DNA of 39,860 nucleotides from Chloroflexota bacterium (GTDB lineage Bacteria; Chloroflexota; UBA11872). The translations under genes were made by a program, and so were the position numbers. This document shows positions 24,488 through 33,505 of this stretch, piece by piece. The notes beneath the pieces were generated by a model. That model was given only the letters and a program-made list of their open reading frames with translations, made no database searches and was not told the origin of the DNA. The stretch is taken from NCBI GenBank assembly GCA_026707585.1, contig JAPOWQ010000012.1:1-39860 (forward strand), in the 5' to 3' direction. Every line of letters begins with the position of its first letter. Positions within the stretch are counted from its first letter, which is position 1.

Positions 24488-27427
24488 ATGCCCCGCACCG
24501 CCGAACACACCGTCAACGTCGAACTCGCCCGCCTGCTGCGCGGCAAGCATCCGCGCTGGCGGCACGGCATCGGCGTCGAACAGACCGGAGTGCTGGCTGG
24601 CGCGCCGAGCGATCGACCCGACATCCTTATCCAGCATCCAGGCGGCCTGCCCGTCGTTATCGAGACTGAGTACCACCCCGCCCGCGAAGTTGAGCGCGAC
24701 GCCATCGACCGGCTCGGCGAATCCGTCGCGTCCACAGGTGAAGTAATCGAGCAGGCCGTTGCCCTGCGCGTGCCCGTCGAGCTTCGCGGCGTCAACCAGG
24801 CCGTCCTACCCCGGCAGGTAGACGACGCCGCATTCGACTACTGTGTCTTCACCGAGGGCGCCGAAGGCCCGGACCGCTGGCCCGCGAGCGGCTGGCTCGC
24901 CGGCGGAGTCGATGACCTTGCCGGCTTCATCGAGCACACCGCGCTGTCCGAACGCCGTATCGCTCGCGGTACCCAGATCCTCGAAGTCGGCGTCCGACAA
25001 GCCGCCGGTCGCCTCGAAGCCATGCTGCTGCAACCGCAGGGCATATTGCGCCGACGGGCTGCCGTCCTCCACCAGCAACCGGGCGAGCAGACCGAGCGCA
25101 TGGCCATGGCCATCGTGGCTAACGCCATGACCTTCCACGCCACCCTCGCTGCCGCGGAGCTCGGCGTTCGGTCATTCGACGATCTGCGCCAGGAGTCCCC
25201 GCTGAAGCACCTGAGCCGCTCCATTGTGGTCGCGGAATGGCGCCGCATTCTGCGGGAGATCAACTACTGGCCGATCTTTCAGATTGCCGTCGACTTGATG
25301 TCGCCGGTCTCGCCGCGCGAGGCCACGTCGATTCTTGAGCACTTGGCCAAAGTCGCGGATGCGTTGCACGAGATCGGAACCTCGACTACTCACGACCTCT
25401 CAGGCCAGATGTTCGGACGCCTCATCGCCGACCGGAAGTTTCTGGCCACTTTCTATACCCTGCCGGCTTCCGCCGCCCTTCTTGCCGAACTTGCCGCCGC
25501 CCGGCTGGATGTGGACTGGCCGGACCCTGAAGCATTCACCAATCTGCGAATCGCCGACTTGGCCTGTGGCACCGGCGCGCTGCTGGCCGCCGCCTATCGC
25601 GCCGTCGCGTCCCGTCATCGGCGCGCCGGCGGCGACGACGCGCCCCTCCATGCCGCCATGATGGAACATGCCCTCATCGGCGCGGACATCATGCCGGCCG
25701 CCACCCATCTCACCGCCTCCACGCTATCCAGTGCGCATCCCGGCTTGCCGTTTGACCGCACCCGAATCCACACCATGCCCTACGGCGATCCCGAAGCCGA
25801 CGACCCAAGTGGACGCGCAACTGCCATCGGCTCATTGGACTTGATTCTCAAGGATGCCCAGCCTTCTCTCTTCGGTACTGGTCAGCACGCCATTCGGGGC
25901 CGCGGCGAGCATCCGCATTCAGATACGTCGCCAGGTCGGCAGCGACAAGGCGACGAACTCCACCTGCCCCAGTCCTCGGTCGATCTCACGATCATGAATC
26001 CGCCGTTCACCAGCCCGACGAACCACGCAGCACAAAACAACGTCCCGATTCCGTCGTTTGCTGGATTCGCCACCGGCGAAGACGAGCAGCGAAGGATGTC
26101 GGAGGTGCTCAGCGGAATCCGCGGATGCATACAGCAGCCTGTAGGCCACGGGAACGCCGGACTGGCTTCAAACTTCATCGACCTCGCGCACGCGAAGGTT
26201 AAGCCGGGAGGTGTCCTGGCCCTGGTCCTGCCCCTAGCAGTTGTATCGGGTAGCGCATGGTCGTCGGCCCGACAGCTCTTTGCTCGCGCCTACCGAGATC
26301 TGACCATCGTCACAATTGCGGCTGTCGGCGACACCGCGAGTGCGTTTTCGTCGGACACCAGCCTCGGTGAGGCGCTTGTTGTCGCAACACGTCGGGAGAG
26401 CCCGGTCCGTACGGACGAGTCGATGGCCGGGACGCTCTACGTAAGTCTCGGCAGGCGGCCTCGAAGTCTGGCTGAAGCCTCAGAGATCGCTCGCGCGGCT
26501 CAACGACTACCTGAACTTAGTAGCGGGCTAATTCAGATTGGCGACGAGACAGTCGGCTGTTTCATCCGCGCCACACTCGCTGACAGCGGCTGCGTCGCAG
26601 TTCGAGAACCAAGTGTCGCGCAAGCCGCGCTGGCCTTGAGAGATGGCTCGCTGCACCTCCCGCGCGTACGTGATTCCTGGAGTCTTCCCATTGCCCCTTT
26701 AGCCGAGCTCGGCGACCGAGGGCTGGTGCACCGCGACATCAACGGTAGAAACTCCGACGGCTCCGCCCGCGGTCCTTTCGACGTGATGCCGCGACACGGC
26801 GTGGCCTCGACGTACCCAATGCTCTGGCAGCACGGGGCCAAACGTGAGCGGCGGCTCCGCGTAGAGCCGGACACGGAAGGCCGCGTCCGGAACGGCTGCG
26901 ACAACAGGGCGCTTGACGTATGGGACTCAGCAACCCGGCTTCACTTGACCCTGGACTTCCGTCTCAACTCACAGAGCTTGTCGGCGTGCCTTACGCCCGA
27001 AAGATCGATCGGCGGACGCGCTTGGCCGAATTACAGAATTCAAAGTCCGGCGGCTGAAGAGGCCATTGCTCTCTGGGCCAACTCCACTCTTGGCTTGATG
27101 AGCTTCTGGTGGACGGGCGGACGTCAGCAGCAAGGCCGTTCGATTATGACCATTACCCAGCTGCCTGAACTCTCGGCTCTGGATTTCCGCCAACTAAGCC
27201 AGAAACAGATCGAACTATCGCGCAAGCTCTTCAATGACTTTCTTGACTACGAATTCCTGCCCGCCAACGAGGCCTACCACGACCCCGCCCGCAAAGCCCT
27301 CGATCAGGCCGTCCTAACCGACCTCCTCGGCCTTCCCGAGTCCATCCTTGAACCTCTTGCCCTCCTCCGCCTCCAATGGTGCGCCGAACCCACCGTCCAC
27401 GGTGGCAAGTCCACCCGTCCCCGATAG
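24488..27427 (+). CDS. Adenine-specific DNA methyltransferase with nuclease-like N-terminus (type IIG-like)
   Basis: 979 residues. The methyltransferase core is clear: motif X/helical block DRKFLATFYTLPASAALLA (315-333), SAM-binding motif I IADLACGTGALLAAAY (355-370), and catalytic motif IV IMNPPF (502-507), so it should place N6-methyladenine. Residues about 8-75 show a restriction-nuclease-like pattern, RPDILI (43-48) then VVIETEY (56-62). The ExE in place of ExK makes nuclease activity uncertain. Residues about 650-960 would be the target-recognition region (SFWWTGGRQQQGRS, YRIQSPAAEEAIALWANS). The enzyme could be a single-chain restriction-modification protein or the methylase of a multi-gene defence system; no separate specificity or helicase gene is adjacent. 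No strong ribosome binding site precedes the ATG. A membrane-protein gene lies 180 bases downstream. Confidence 0.9.
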   Translation: MPRTAEHTVNVELARLLRGKHPRWRHGIGVEQTGVLAGAPSDRPDILIQHPGGLPVVIETEYHPAREVERDAIDRLGESVASTGEVIEQAVALRVPVELRGVNQAVLPRQVDDAAFDYCVFTEGAEGPDRWPASGWLAGGVDDLAGFIEHTALSERRIARGTQILEVGVRQAAGRLEAMLLQPQGILRRRAAVLHQQPGEQTERMAMAIVANAMTFHATLAAAELGVRSFDDLRQESPLKHLSRSIVVAEWRRILREINYWPIFQIAVDLMSPVSPREATSILEHLAKVADALHEIGTSTTHDLSGQMFGRLIADRKFLATFYTLPASAALLAELAAARLDVDWPDPEAFTNLRIADLACGTGALLAAAYRAVASRHRRAGGDDAPLHAAMMEHALIGADIMPAATHLTASTLSSAHPGLPFDRTRIHTMPYGDPEADDPSGRATAIGSLDLILKDAQPSLFGTGQHAIRGRGEHPHSDTSPGRQRQGDELHLPQSSVDLTIMNPPFTSPTNHAAQNNVPIPSFAGFATGEDEQRRMSEVLSGIRGCIQQPVGHGNAGLASNFIDLAHAKVKPGGVLALVLPLAVVSGSAWSSARQLFARAYRDLTIVTIAAVGDTASAFSSDTSLGEALVVATRRESPVRTDESMAGTLYVSLGRRPRSLAEASEIARAAQRLPELSSGLIQIGDETVGCFIRATLADSGCVAVREPSVAQAALALRDGSLHLPRVRDSWSLPIAPLAELGDRGLVHRDINGRNSDGSARGPFDVMPRHGVASTYPMLWQHGAKRERRLRVEPDTEGRVRNGCDNRALDVWDSATRLHLTLDFRLNSQSLSACLTPERSIGGRAWPNYRIQSPAAEEAIALWANSTLGLMSFWWTGGRQQQGRSIMTITQLPELSALDFRQLSQKQIELSRKLFNDFLDYEFLPANEAYHDPARKALDQAVLTDLLGLPESILEPLALLRLQWCAEPTVHGGKSTRPR

Positions 27428-27607
27428 CAGTTGTGGACCTCCTAGCTGTACGAACTATCTCAAGAAGGCAACGGGTGGCATATAAAGCGACCTATTGACA
27501 ATGGACACAAGAATTCACAACGCAGCCATCTTCGCCATAAGCTCGCCCGACAACCGCTTCGTTTATCCACACAACTGATCAGAAAGAACTATACACACTG
27601 CGCTCAC

Positions 27608-28675
27608 ATGACGAATTCAGTGCAAAGCCACGATTCAGATCTTTCAATTCGAGACCTCGACAGAGATGAACTTCGTCACGTCATGACAACGTTTGCCAGA
27701 CGCATCGGACTTCCTGGCTCAGACGAGAGACAGCCCAGATGGCAGGTTATGTCGACAGATGACTTTTTTGAGCTTTTGTCTCTGGACAATTGGCCTAATG
27801 CTGAAGCTACGACCGAGGACTTATTCTGGTACTCCCATCCACTGCGCCATAGTGACTTTCGACGCCTTGACGAATACTCAGTTCACTGGCAGAAAGTGAG
27901 CAAAGACATCCGCTTATGGATATCCAGGGAACCTGCTGTCCCTTCCAACTCCAAGCACATCTACAATGCACGAGATCTACTCTATTCCCTCTTATCCAGC
28001 TGCAAGATATATATATCTGATGAGTACAGCCATGACCATGCTAGGGCTTTGAGGAAGTTTAGAGTAGATCTGTTTAGGTGGCATTTGAAGAGCCTGATAC
28101 CCACTATCATGTTCATTCTTGTTGCCGTGCCTATTGCTGGTGCATATAGCTGGACGACGTGGAGTGGTTCCACCGGAGCCAAGATAGGTGGCTTGCTCAT
28201 TTACGCAAGCGGCTTCCTTGTGGGTGCCGTCGCACTGAGACTAGCCGTTACTCGGTTAGGCTTCATGTCAGGAACGATGTTTCTGGCGGTTGTATATTCA
28301 CTCTTCTTCTATGTGTTCGTCGTAACTCTCGAGAGGATCAACGTTCTTGATCAGCCCTTTTCTAGTGCCGATGATGTTGCCCTTTTGATATGCGCGCTTC
28401 TGGGGTTATTTGTTGCAGATCTGAAGTATCCACGCCTCCGCCTCACTATTGGAAGCTCGATAACGCGCGACGTGATCCGATTGATTTACCGGCAGATGAT
28501 CGTGCCTGCGTCGCTAGTGGTCGCGCCCGCATTCGGTGTACTGAAGCTCACGGAGTATGTAATAGAGAGAATAGTTGAGGACGTTCGCTCGGCAACGATA
28601 CTAGTGCCGATTTCAGTTATGGCAATTGTAGCTCTTCTCGAGTTAATCAGGACAGAACTTAGACGTAAGAGCTAG
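27608..28675 (+). CDS. Multi-pass membrane protein of unknown function
   Basis: 355 residues. Residues 1-155 are hydrophilic and charged, so probably cytoplasmic, with Trp/Asp-rich segments (DDFFELLSLDNWPNAEA). They are followed by at least five hydrophobic segments: about 160-180 (LIPTIMFILVAVPIAGAYSW), 193-213, 218-240, 255-272 and 293-315, and a last one near 330-350 before a basic end (ELRRKS). I recognise no family. GC is clearly lower than in the methyltransferase 180 bases upstream, and the gap carries no obvious shared signal. A soluble domain joined to a membrane module near a defence gene would fit a membrane effector, but this is inference. Confidence 0.78.
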   Translation: MTNSVQSHDSDLSIRDLDRDELRHVMTTFARRIGLPGSDERQPRWQVMSTDDFFELLSLDNWPNAEATTEDLFWYSHPLRHSDFRRLDEYSVHWQKVSKDIRLWISREPAVPSNSKHIYNARDLLYSLLSSCKIYISDEYSHDHARALRKFRVDLFRWHLKSLIPTIMFILVAVPIAGAYSWTTWSGSTGAKIGGLLIYASGFLVGAVALRLAVTRLGFMSGTMFLAVVYSLFFYVFVVTLERINVLDQPFSSADDVALLICALLGLFVADLKYPRLRLTIGSSITRDVIRLIYRQMIVPASLVVAPAFGVLKLTEYVIERIVEDVRSATILVPISVMAIVALLELIRTELRRKS

Positions 28676-29155
28676 CAGTGAGAATGAGTTCCATCCCCTG
28701 ATCTAGAGGCGTGATTTGGAATCTTATGCGATCTAGAGATAACTGAGACGACATTGAGGATTTAGTGCATTCGTTTTGTGGAAAGAAAACATTACTGTGT
28801 AATCCGAAAGTGAGTCGACGACGTCGCCCCCCTCGCCCACACCGCCCCAAACCGGTCATTCAGCCAGCACCACAACCCCTGGATCGCCTGACTGTTCGCG
28901 TCCATCGTCTGTTCCGAATCCGACTGATCCTCCCGCACCCCGCGCTACCGCATCCTCGCAACCCCCCGCATCAACCCCTGCCACCTCGGTTTCACCATCA
29001 CCGGGGGCTCCCAAGTGGCGGGCATGCGCGGGAACGTCCGCAGCCGCAGTTGCGCGTGCGCCGCCCACGCCTAGTTGTGGGTGGGCATCGCGGGGTGCTG
29101 CCGACCTGCGATGTCGATCATTCCGCCGCACACGTAGGGCCACCATGACCGCCGC
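28676..29155. other. No supportable gene; possible minus-strand remnant
   Basis: The first 150 bases are AT-richer and carry two copies of GATCTAGAG about 30 bases apart. From 28830 to 29100 the DNA is GC-rich. A minus-strand reading gives DSEQTMDANSQAIQGLWCWL with an in-frame TAG nearby, perhaps a gene remnant that I cannot name. The long plus-strand frame is Pro/Arg/His-rich and looks like its shadow. Confidence 0.35.
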
Positions 29156-29545
29156 TTGCAGGCCGCAATCACCTCGGCGGTCGTCGCCGTGCTTCGCGAC
29201 CAGCGGGCGATGATCCAGAAGCGTCGTCAGGCTGCCGGCGCCGCCTGTCAGGACGGAGACTTCGCCTTTACCACCAGCCAGGGAATAGAGTGGGATCCCC
29301 GCAATTCTCCCCGGGCGTTTCGAACAACGCTGAGGAAGGGCTGACTGGATCCGCGGCCCCTCAACGACCTGCGGCACTGCTTTGCCAGCCTGCTCCTCAG
29401 TGCCGGGGCACTGCCCAGTGTGGTCAGCGAAGCCACGGGCCGTGCGGGCATCAAGGTGACGACAGACGTTTACGTCCAAGCCCCGCTTTGGGCCCAGCAC
29501 GCGGCCTTGGCGCGGCTCTGTCCGCTGTTTCCCAACGAGCCCAGG
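29156..29545 (+). pseudogene. Tyrosine recombinase (phage-type integrase), C-terminal remnant
   Basis: A first frame (29156-29344) reads AMIQKRRQAAGAACQDGDFA and TTSQGIEWDPRNSPRAFRTT, the segment before the active site in many integrases. After a frameshift near 29335 a second frame gives LDPRPLNDLRHCFASLLLSA, then VTTDVYVQ. LRHxFASLLLSAG is the HxLR box (catalytic Arg and His) and TDVY holds the position of the nucleophilic Tyr. No N-terminal core-binding domain or start is left, so it is dead. It lies about 130 bases from a tRNA-like 3' end, the usual position for an integrase beside its attachment site. Confidence 0.72.
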
Positions 29546-29667
29546 CCGCCCTCAAGAGCAATACGTCGCGTACGTACTCAGACTGTTGGTAGTGCAAAGT
29601 TAGAGCAACGCCGAGAGCACAGTTCCAGCCGGCGTGCCCGATAGTCGCCCGACAGCTGTGGGAGGGT

Positions 29668-29760
29668 GACACGCCCGGAGGGATTCGAATCTCCGACTCC
29701 TAGTTCCGACGCACCGGACGCAACTCGCGTCATCAAGAGCGATCCATCTCGCTACTGAAG
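29668..29760 (-). pseudogene. Degenerate tRNA (Arg-like) remnant, possible old attachment site
   Basis: Read on the minus strand, the segment has TAGCGAGATGGATCGCTC, resembling a D-arm (TAGCTCAG-GGATAGAGC), and ends GATTCGAATCCCTCCGGGCG, a T-loop followed by the acceptor 3' strand seen in bacterial tRNA-Arg. The T-stem has mismatches, no proper anticodon stem forms, and the 5' acceptor partner ACGCCCG is absent, so it is not a working tRNA. Such 3' tRNA ends are left behind by integrase-mediated insertion at tRNA genes, and an integrase remnant lies next to it. Confidence 0.4.
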
Positions 29761-31257
29761 ACCGAACGAGCTACACCGACCGATTCCTTGGAGTTCACCT
29801 AGGCGCGTGCAGAGACTCAATCCGTACTAGCCGCGCGTCGGCGTCGGACACCGTCGCGCCGGGCTGGCACCTCGCGCATGAGGCACCCAGAAAGCGTCGG
29901 CGGTTTTGGTGAGCGCCTACACGGGAAGCATGAGTTCTCACCGAAGACGCGAAGCTGAGCAATCGCACCACACGTTCATTGTTTGGCCAGACTAGTCAGA
30001 ACTACAGAGCTCTACGGAGGTCGGCCAGGATGTTCATCACTCCGCCAGCGCTGCCGACTTGGCCGTCGCGAGACTCTTTTGTCTGCCGTATCGACCTGTG
30101 GCGCGGGCGACGCGAGTCATGCGACACGTTCCGAGCGAGCGCGAAAGCGACCGAACCGATCATGGACATCTATCAGCCATATCTGTGTAAGAAACTGAAG
30201 ACTACGGATCGCCACCGAAGGATATCAATGGCGATCCGTAGCTGCCTTCAACAGGTTTGGACGGGCGTCAATCGGAACCATCCGGCATCAAGTTATCCGA
30301 ACAGTTCTTTGCCTTCTTGAATCCCGTCTTCCGCTCCAACGACCCTTCCTTCAAGTTTCGGGGGGATCTTGCCGAGGGGTCCCGGCGCATGCCCGCGTTG
30401 TCCCGAAGTCCGGAAACGTAGGCGACGAGATCCCCTGCCGTAGTGGCCCGCCAGGTAGCGTTGGCGCCCCACCATATCGCCGTTGCGGCGAAACGATCCA
30501 CGACCCTTAGCACCCGAGCAGCACGCGTCCGAGGCACGGCCTCGGCCGCCGTTCGCGAGATCGCGAGTGTCTCGCTTGGCGCCCAGACGGTCCGACTCAC
30601 GGCGGAATGGACCGTTCCCGGCGAATCGAGGTCCCGAACGCCACGGCCACGTCCGCCCGCTCAGGCGTCCAAACCCTTCGAGGCCGGCAGCCACTCCGCC
30701 ACGGTGGTCAGACTCGAACACCGTGCCTGCGCACGCCTCCACGATCGGTGCCGCCGACAACTTTAGTACTCGGACCTTGGTTTCCCACGGGCGCGGTACT
30801 TCGCTCCGCGCCACTTTCGCACTGCGACAGTGGGCCCGGCCACCAGATCTCAAGGATCGTCCCTAGCCCGTGTCGCGCACCAGATGACGACGCGCCCTAG
30901 CTCCCGATGCTGGATACGAAGTGCGCCAGAAGAAACCGGGGGCGTCCATTTTTCACGTGGCCCCGTCGTCGCACCGCCGTGCCCTCCACGAGCCGATGCT
31001 CAAAGCCCCGTGTTACAACCGCTCGCGTCATAAAGATACCAGCACCTCAACACGGTATATCAATTCGTCTTCACACAGTCGTCGCGTCGGGACGGGGGTC
31101 GAGCATCGGAAGCGAATCTGCGCATCATCGGCTCCGGCACATAGTCTGCGGCCGACAACGCTCCTACCGTCCACTTGCGGCGCCGGTCCGCCGCCGCACA
31201 ACCCCCGCAGGGACATACGAGGGGAGTTGGCGCTGCATGCGCAGCGAAATCCGTTCG
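29761..31257. other. No supportable gene
   Basis: About 1.5 kb with no gene I can support. Minus-strand frames at 30268-30600 and 30293-30853 and several plus-strand frames overlap, all Arg/Ser/Gly-rich with no motifs. The sequence near 30320-30335 contains CCCGTCTTCCGCTC, also found in two other gaps. This is probably eroded DNA between two integrase remnants. Confidence 0.4.
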
Positions 31258-31470
31258 TCAGAAGTCGAGAGTCGCCGCCAGCATGCCCGGGCCCGCCGCC
31301 ACGTGCCGAGCGTTGCCGCCCTTGCCGCGGCGAGCCCGCACGTTCCCGTTATCCAGGTCCAGGCCGTCCAGCGTGAGCCCAAAGCGTTCCGAGGCCCACA
31401 GTCCCGAGTACCGGACGACCAGAACAGTGGCGCGGCCGCGCGCATGGGCGGCTGCCAATGTGAATCTCAC
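31258..31470 (-). pseudogene. Second tyrosine recombinase remnant (central catalytic part)
   Basis: The minus strand reads RATVLVVRYSGLWASERFGL, then LTLDGLDLDNGNVRARRGKG and GGNARHVAAGPGMLAATLDF, ending at a stop at 31258. This matches the first part of the integrase catalytic domain (consensus 'LLYxTGLRxSELLxLxxxDxDLxxxxxRVxGKGxKER'). The catalytic Arg of GLRxSE is replaced by Trp-Ala (GLWASE), and the HxLR and Tyr parts are missing, so it is non-functional. It lies on the opposite strand to the remnant at 29156-29545 and covers a different part of the fold, so it is a separate integrase. Confidence 0.65.
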
Positions 31471-31601
31471 TTCACTCCTATTCCAGAGGCACTAGTCTGT
31501 GGCAATATCGTCAGGCTGTCGCGGATCTGGGCGCGTCCGCTGACGCTTCGCGCGATGGGCTCCGAACGAAGCCCAATAATGCCGGGATCTTGGGGTGACG
31601 G

Positions 31602-32496
31602 ATGATCAATCTGGAGTTTGGAACTGCCGACGACACGCTTGGCTATTGCGAGGAGAAACTCCAGGCGCCCTTACATGTCTCCGCTGCAGCACACGCCGCC
31701 CACCTGCTCCCAAACCTGAAGCCCGGTCACGGGATTCTCGACCTTGGATGCGTGCCCTGGGCCATTTCGAACGGGCTTACCGAGGCGACATCTCCCGGCG
31801 AGATTCACGGCATCTGCGTGGAGAAGTTGCAGTTCGACCTCGCGGAGTTTCTCGCCGCGCGGTGGACGCGACAATACAGCCTTCCACGCTGGCGACGTGA
31901 CCGCCCTTACGCATGAGGACGGCTGCTTTGACGTTGCGCACTGTGGTGACGTGCTGATGCACGTTCTGGATGCCCAGGTGGTCCCGCGCGAGGTGAACCG
32001 GGTCGTGAAGCCCGGCGGCATCATCGCCGCCCGTGAAGTGATTGCTGACGCGTCGTTCGCGCGTCCCGACTTCGACCTGCTGAGACAAGCGTGGGACTCA
32101 TTTGGTGATCTGTCTGCGGTGGACAAGGTTCACCCGCAGAAGGGAATGGACGTGAAGGCGCATTTCGTCGAGGTCGGATTGACGAGCTTTCGCGTGAGTG
32201 CGTCGATTGAGACCTCTACGACTGCTAGCGAGCTCGCATGCATCCATCACTTCGCTCACCAATGGTTCTTGGCGTCAAAGATCAGGGACTCGGCCATTTG
32301 GAATGGCGAGGCAACGCCAGCGCTCTGCCACCAGATCGGCTACGGCAAGTGGAAGGACCACCCGGGCGCAGTCGCAGCCGTGGCTAGCGGCGATTTGGTC
32401 GCCTGGAAGCCGGCGTCCAGTCCGCTGTCAGACTTTTCAAACCGAAAGGGATGCGACCCTCGTCCGTCTCAAGGGTGCAAGAACTCTGAATCATGA
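31602..32496 (+). pseudogene. SAM-dependent methyltransferase, frameshifted tandem copy
   Basis: The first frame (31602 to about 31862) reads AHAAHLLPNLKPGHGILDLG then CVPWAISNGL and HGICVEKLQFDLAEF. After a frameshift at about 31858-31866 the second frame gives GGRDNTAFHAGDVTALTHED and VNRVVKPGGIIAAREVI through to the stop at 32496. It aligns almost residue for residue with the intact methyltransferase that follows, so the two arose by tandem duplication. Here motif I has decayed from GCGPGT to GCVPWA, and the Asp that binds SAM ribose (HGIDI in the intact copy) is Cys (HGICV). Loss of SAM binding and the frameshift both argue for a pseudogene. Its stop overlaps the next ATG by four bases. 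Confidence 0.82.
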
Positions 32497-33332
32497 CTGA
32501 GCCCACGTCGGCCATGCCCTGGTACACGTGCGGCTTCAGCGAGCCCATGCTCCGCCTCCTCAAAGGGCATACGGTTTATTCCCACGCCGCGCATCTCCTC
32601 CCATATCTGCAGCCCGGTCAGCGGGTTCTAGACTTTGGGTGTGGTCCGGGCACCATTTCGGTCGGCCTCGCCAGGGCTATTGCGCCCGGTGAACTGCACG
32701 GTATCGATATCAAGCAGGCGCAGATTGATCTGGCCCGATCGGTAGCCGAAGCAGGCGGACACGCCAACGCGACCTTCCACGTTGGCGACGTGACCCAGCT
32801 ACCGTTCGACGCCGACTATTTTGACCTCGCACACGGCCACTCCATCCTTACGTATGTTCCCGACACTCAGGCCGTGCTGGGCGAGGTGAAGCGGGTGTTG
32901 AAGCCCGGCGGGCTCATTTCCGTCCGCGAAGGGATCATCAGTTCCTCGTTCGTGGCTCCAGACTTCGAACTTCTCGGCGACGCCTGGATCACGTTCGCGG
33001 AACTCATCACGGCTGACGACGGCCATCCCCATATCGGACGGGACCTCAAGCGTCATCTTCTTGAAGCGGGATTCACAGACCTCCGGCCGACGGCTTCATT
33101 CACGTCCCATACCACGGCCGAAGAGGTTGCGTTCTTCTGGGCGGTTATCCGGGACTGGTTTCTCTCCTCTGCCGTTCGCGAGGCGGCGACGGAATACGGC
33201 GTGATATCCCACCGGCACCTCGACAACGTGGAACACGCGTTTGATCAGTGGAGTCGCCACCCCGGCGCCTTTAGCGCGTTCGCCTACGGCGAGTGCCTGG
33301 CCTACAAGCCACGGGGTGACTCCGCATCCTGA
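32493..33332 (+). CDS. Class I SAM-dependent methyltransferase (UbiE-like)
   Basis: 279 residues. The Rossmann core is intact: motif I VLDFGCGPGTISVGLA, motif II HGIDIKQAQIDLA, motif III NATFHVGDVTQLPFD, then YFDLAHGHSILTYVPD and VLGEVKRVLKPGGLISVREG (motif post-I to VI). This UbiE/Coq5-type core methylates a small molecule; the C-terminal helical cap (about 185-270) would set the substrate, which I cannot name. It starts as ATGA inside the stop of the decayed paralogue, so it once formed or still forms the second gene of a coupled pair. It converges on a MarR-family gene 173 bases away, which might regulate this or a resistance function. That is inference only. Confidence 0.92.
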   Translation: MTEPTSAMPWYTCGFSEPMLRLLKGHTVYSHAAHLLPYLQPGQRVLDFGCGPGTISVGLARAIAPGELHGIDIKQAQIDLARSVAEAGGHANATFHVGDVTQLPFDADYFDLAHGHSILTYVPDTQAVLGEVKRVLKPGGLISVREGIISSSFVAPDFELLGDAWITFAELITADDGHPHIGRDLKRHLLEAGFTDLRPTASFTSHTTAEEVAFFWAVIRDWFLSSAVREAATEYGVISHRHLDNVEHAFDQWSRHPGAFSAFAYGECLAYKPRGDSAS

Positions 33333-33505
33333 ACCCCTGCTAGCCCGACGCAGTTAGGGACGCTTCGCCAGGAGTTCGCGCCGGTCCGCCGCCGCACCAT
33401 TGTCAGGCGGCGTTTCAGGGATTCTCGGCAAGACCAAGGCTCGCGTGCTCAAGCACTCACCCCACAGGCCTCAGCCAGGGCCTTCGGGCCAACCGGTGCC
33501 TCCGG

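Noticed and set aside
27495-27523. TTGACA as a -35 box for the membrane-protein gene
   Set aside because: No acceptable -10 hexamer lies 16-18 bases downstream, so a promoter cannot be supported.
29668-29760. A functional tRNA gene
   Set aside because: T-stem mismatches, no anticodon stem and no matching 5' acceptor strand; kept only as a degenerate remnant.
30293-30853. 186-codon minus-strand frame
   Set aside because: Gly/Arg-rich with no family signature and no ribosome binding site; a second frame overlaps it with equally uninformative text.
33475-33495. GGCC-TTCG-GGCC hairpin as a terminator between the convergent methyltransferase and MarR genes
   Set aside because: The stem is only four bases and no T-run follows on either strand.
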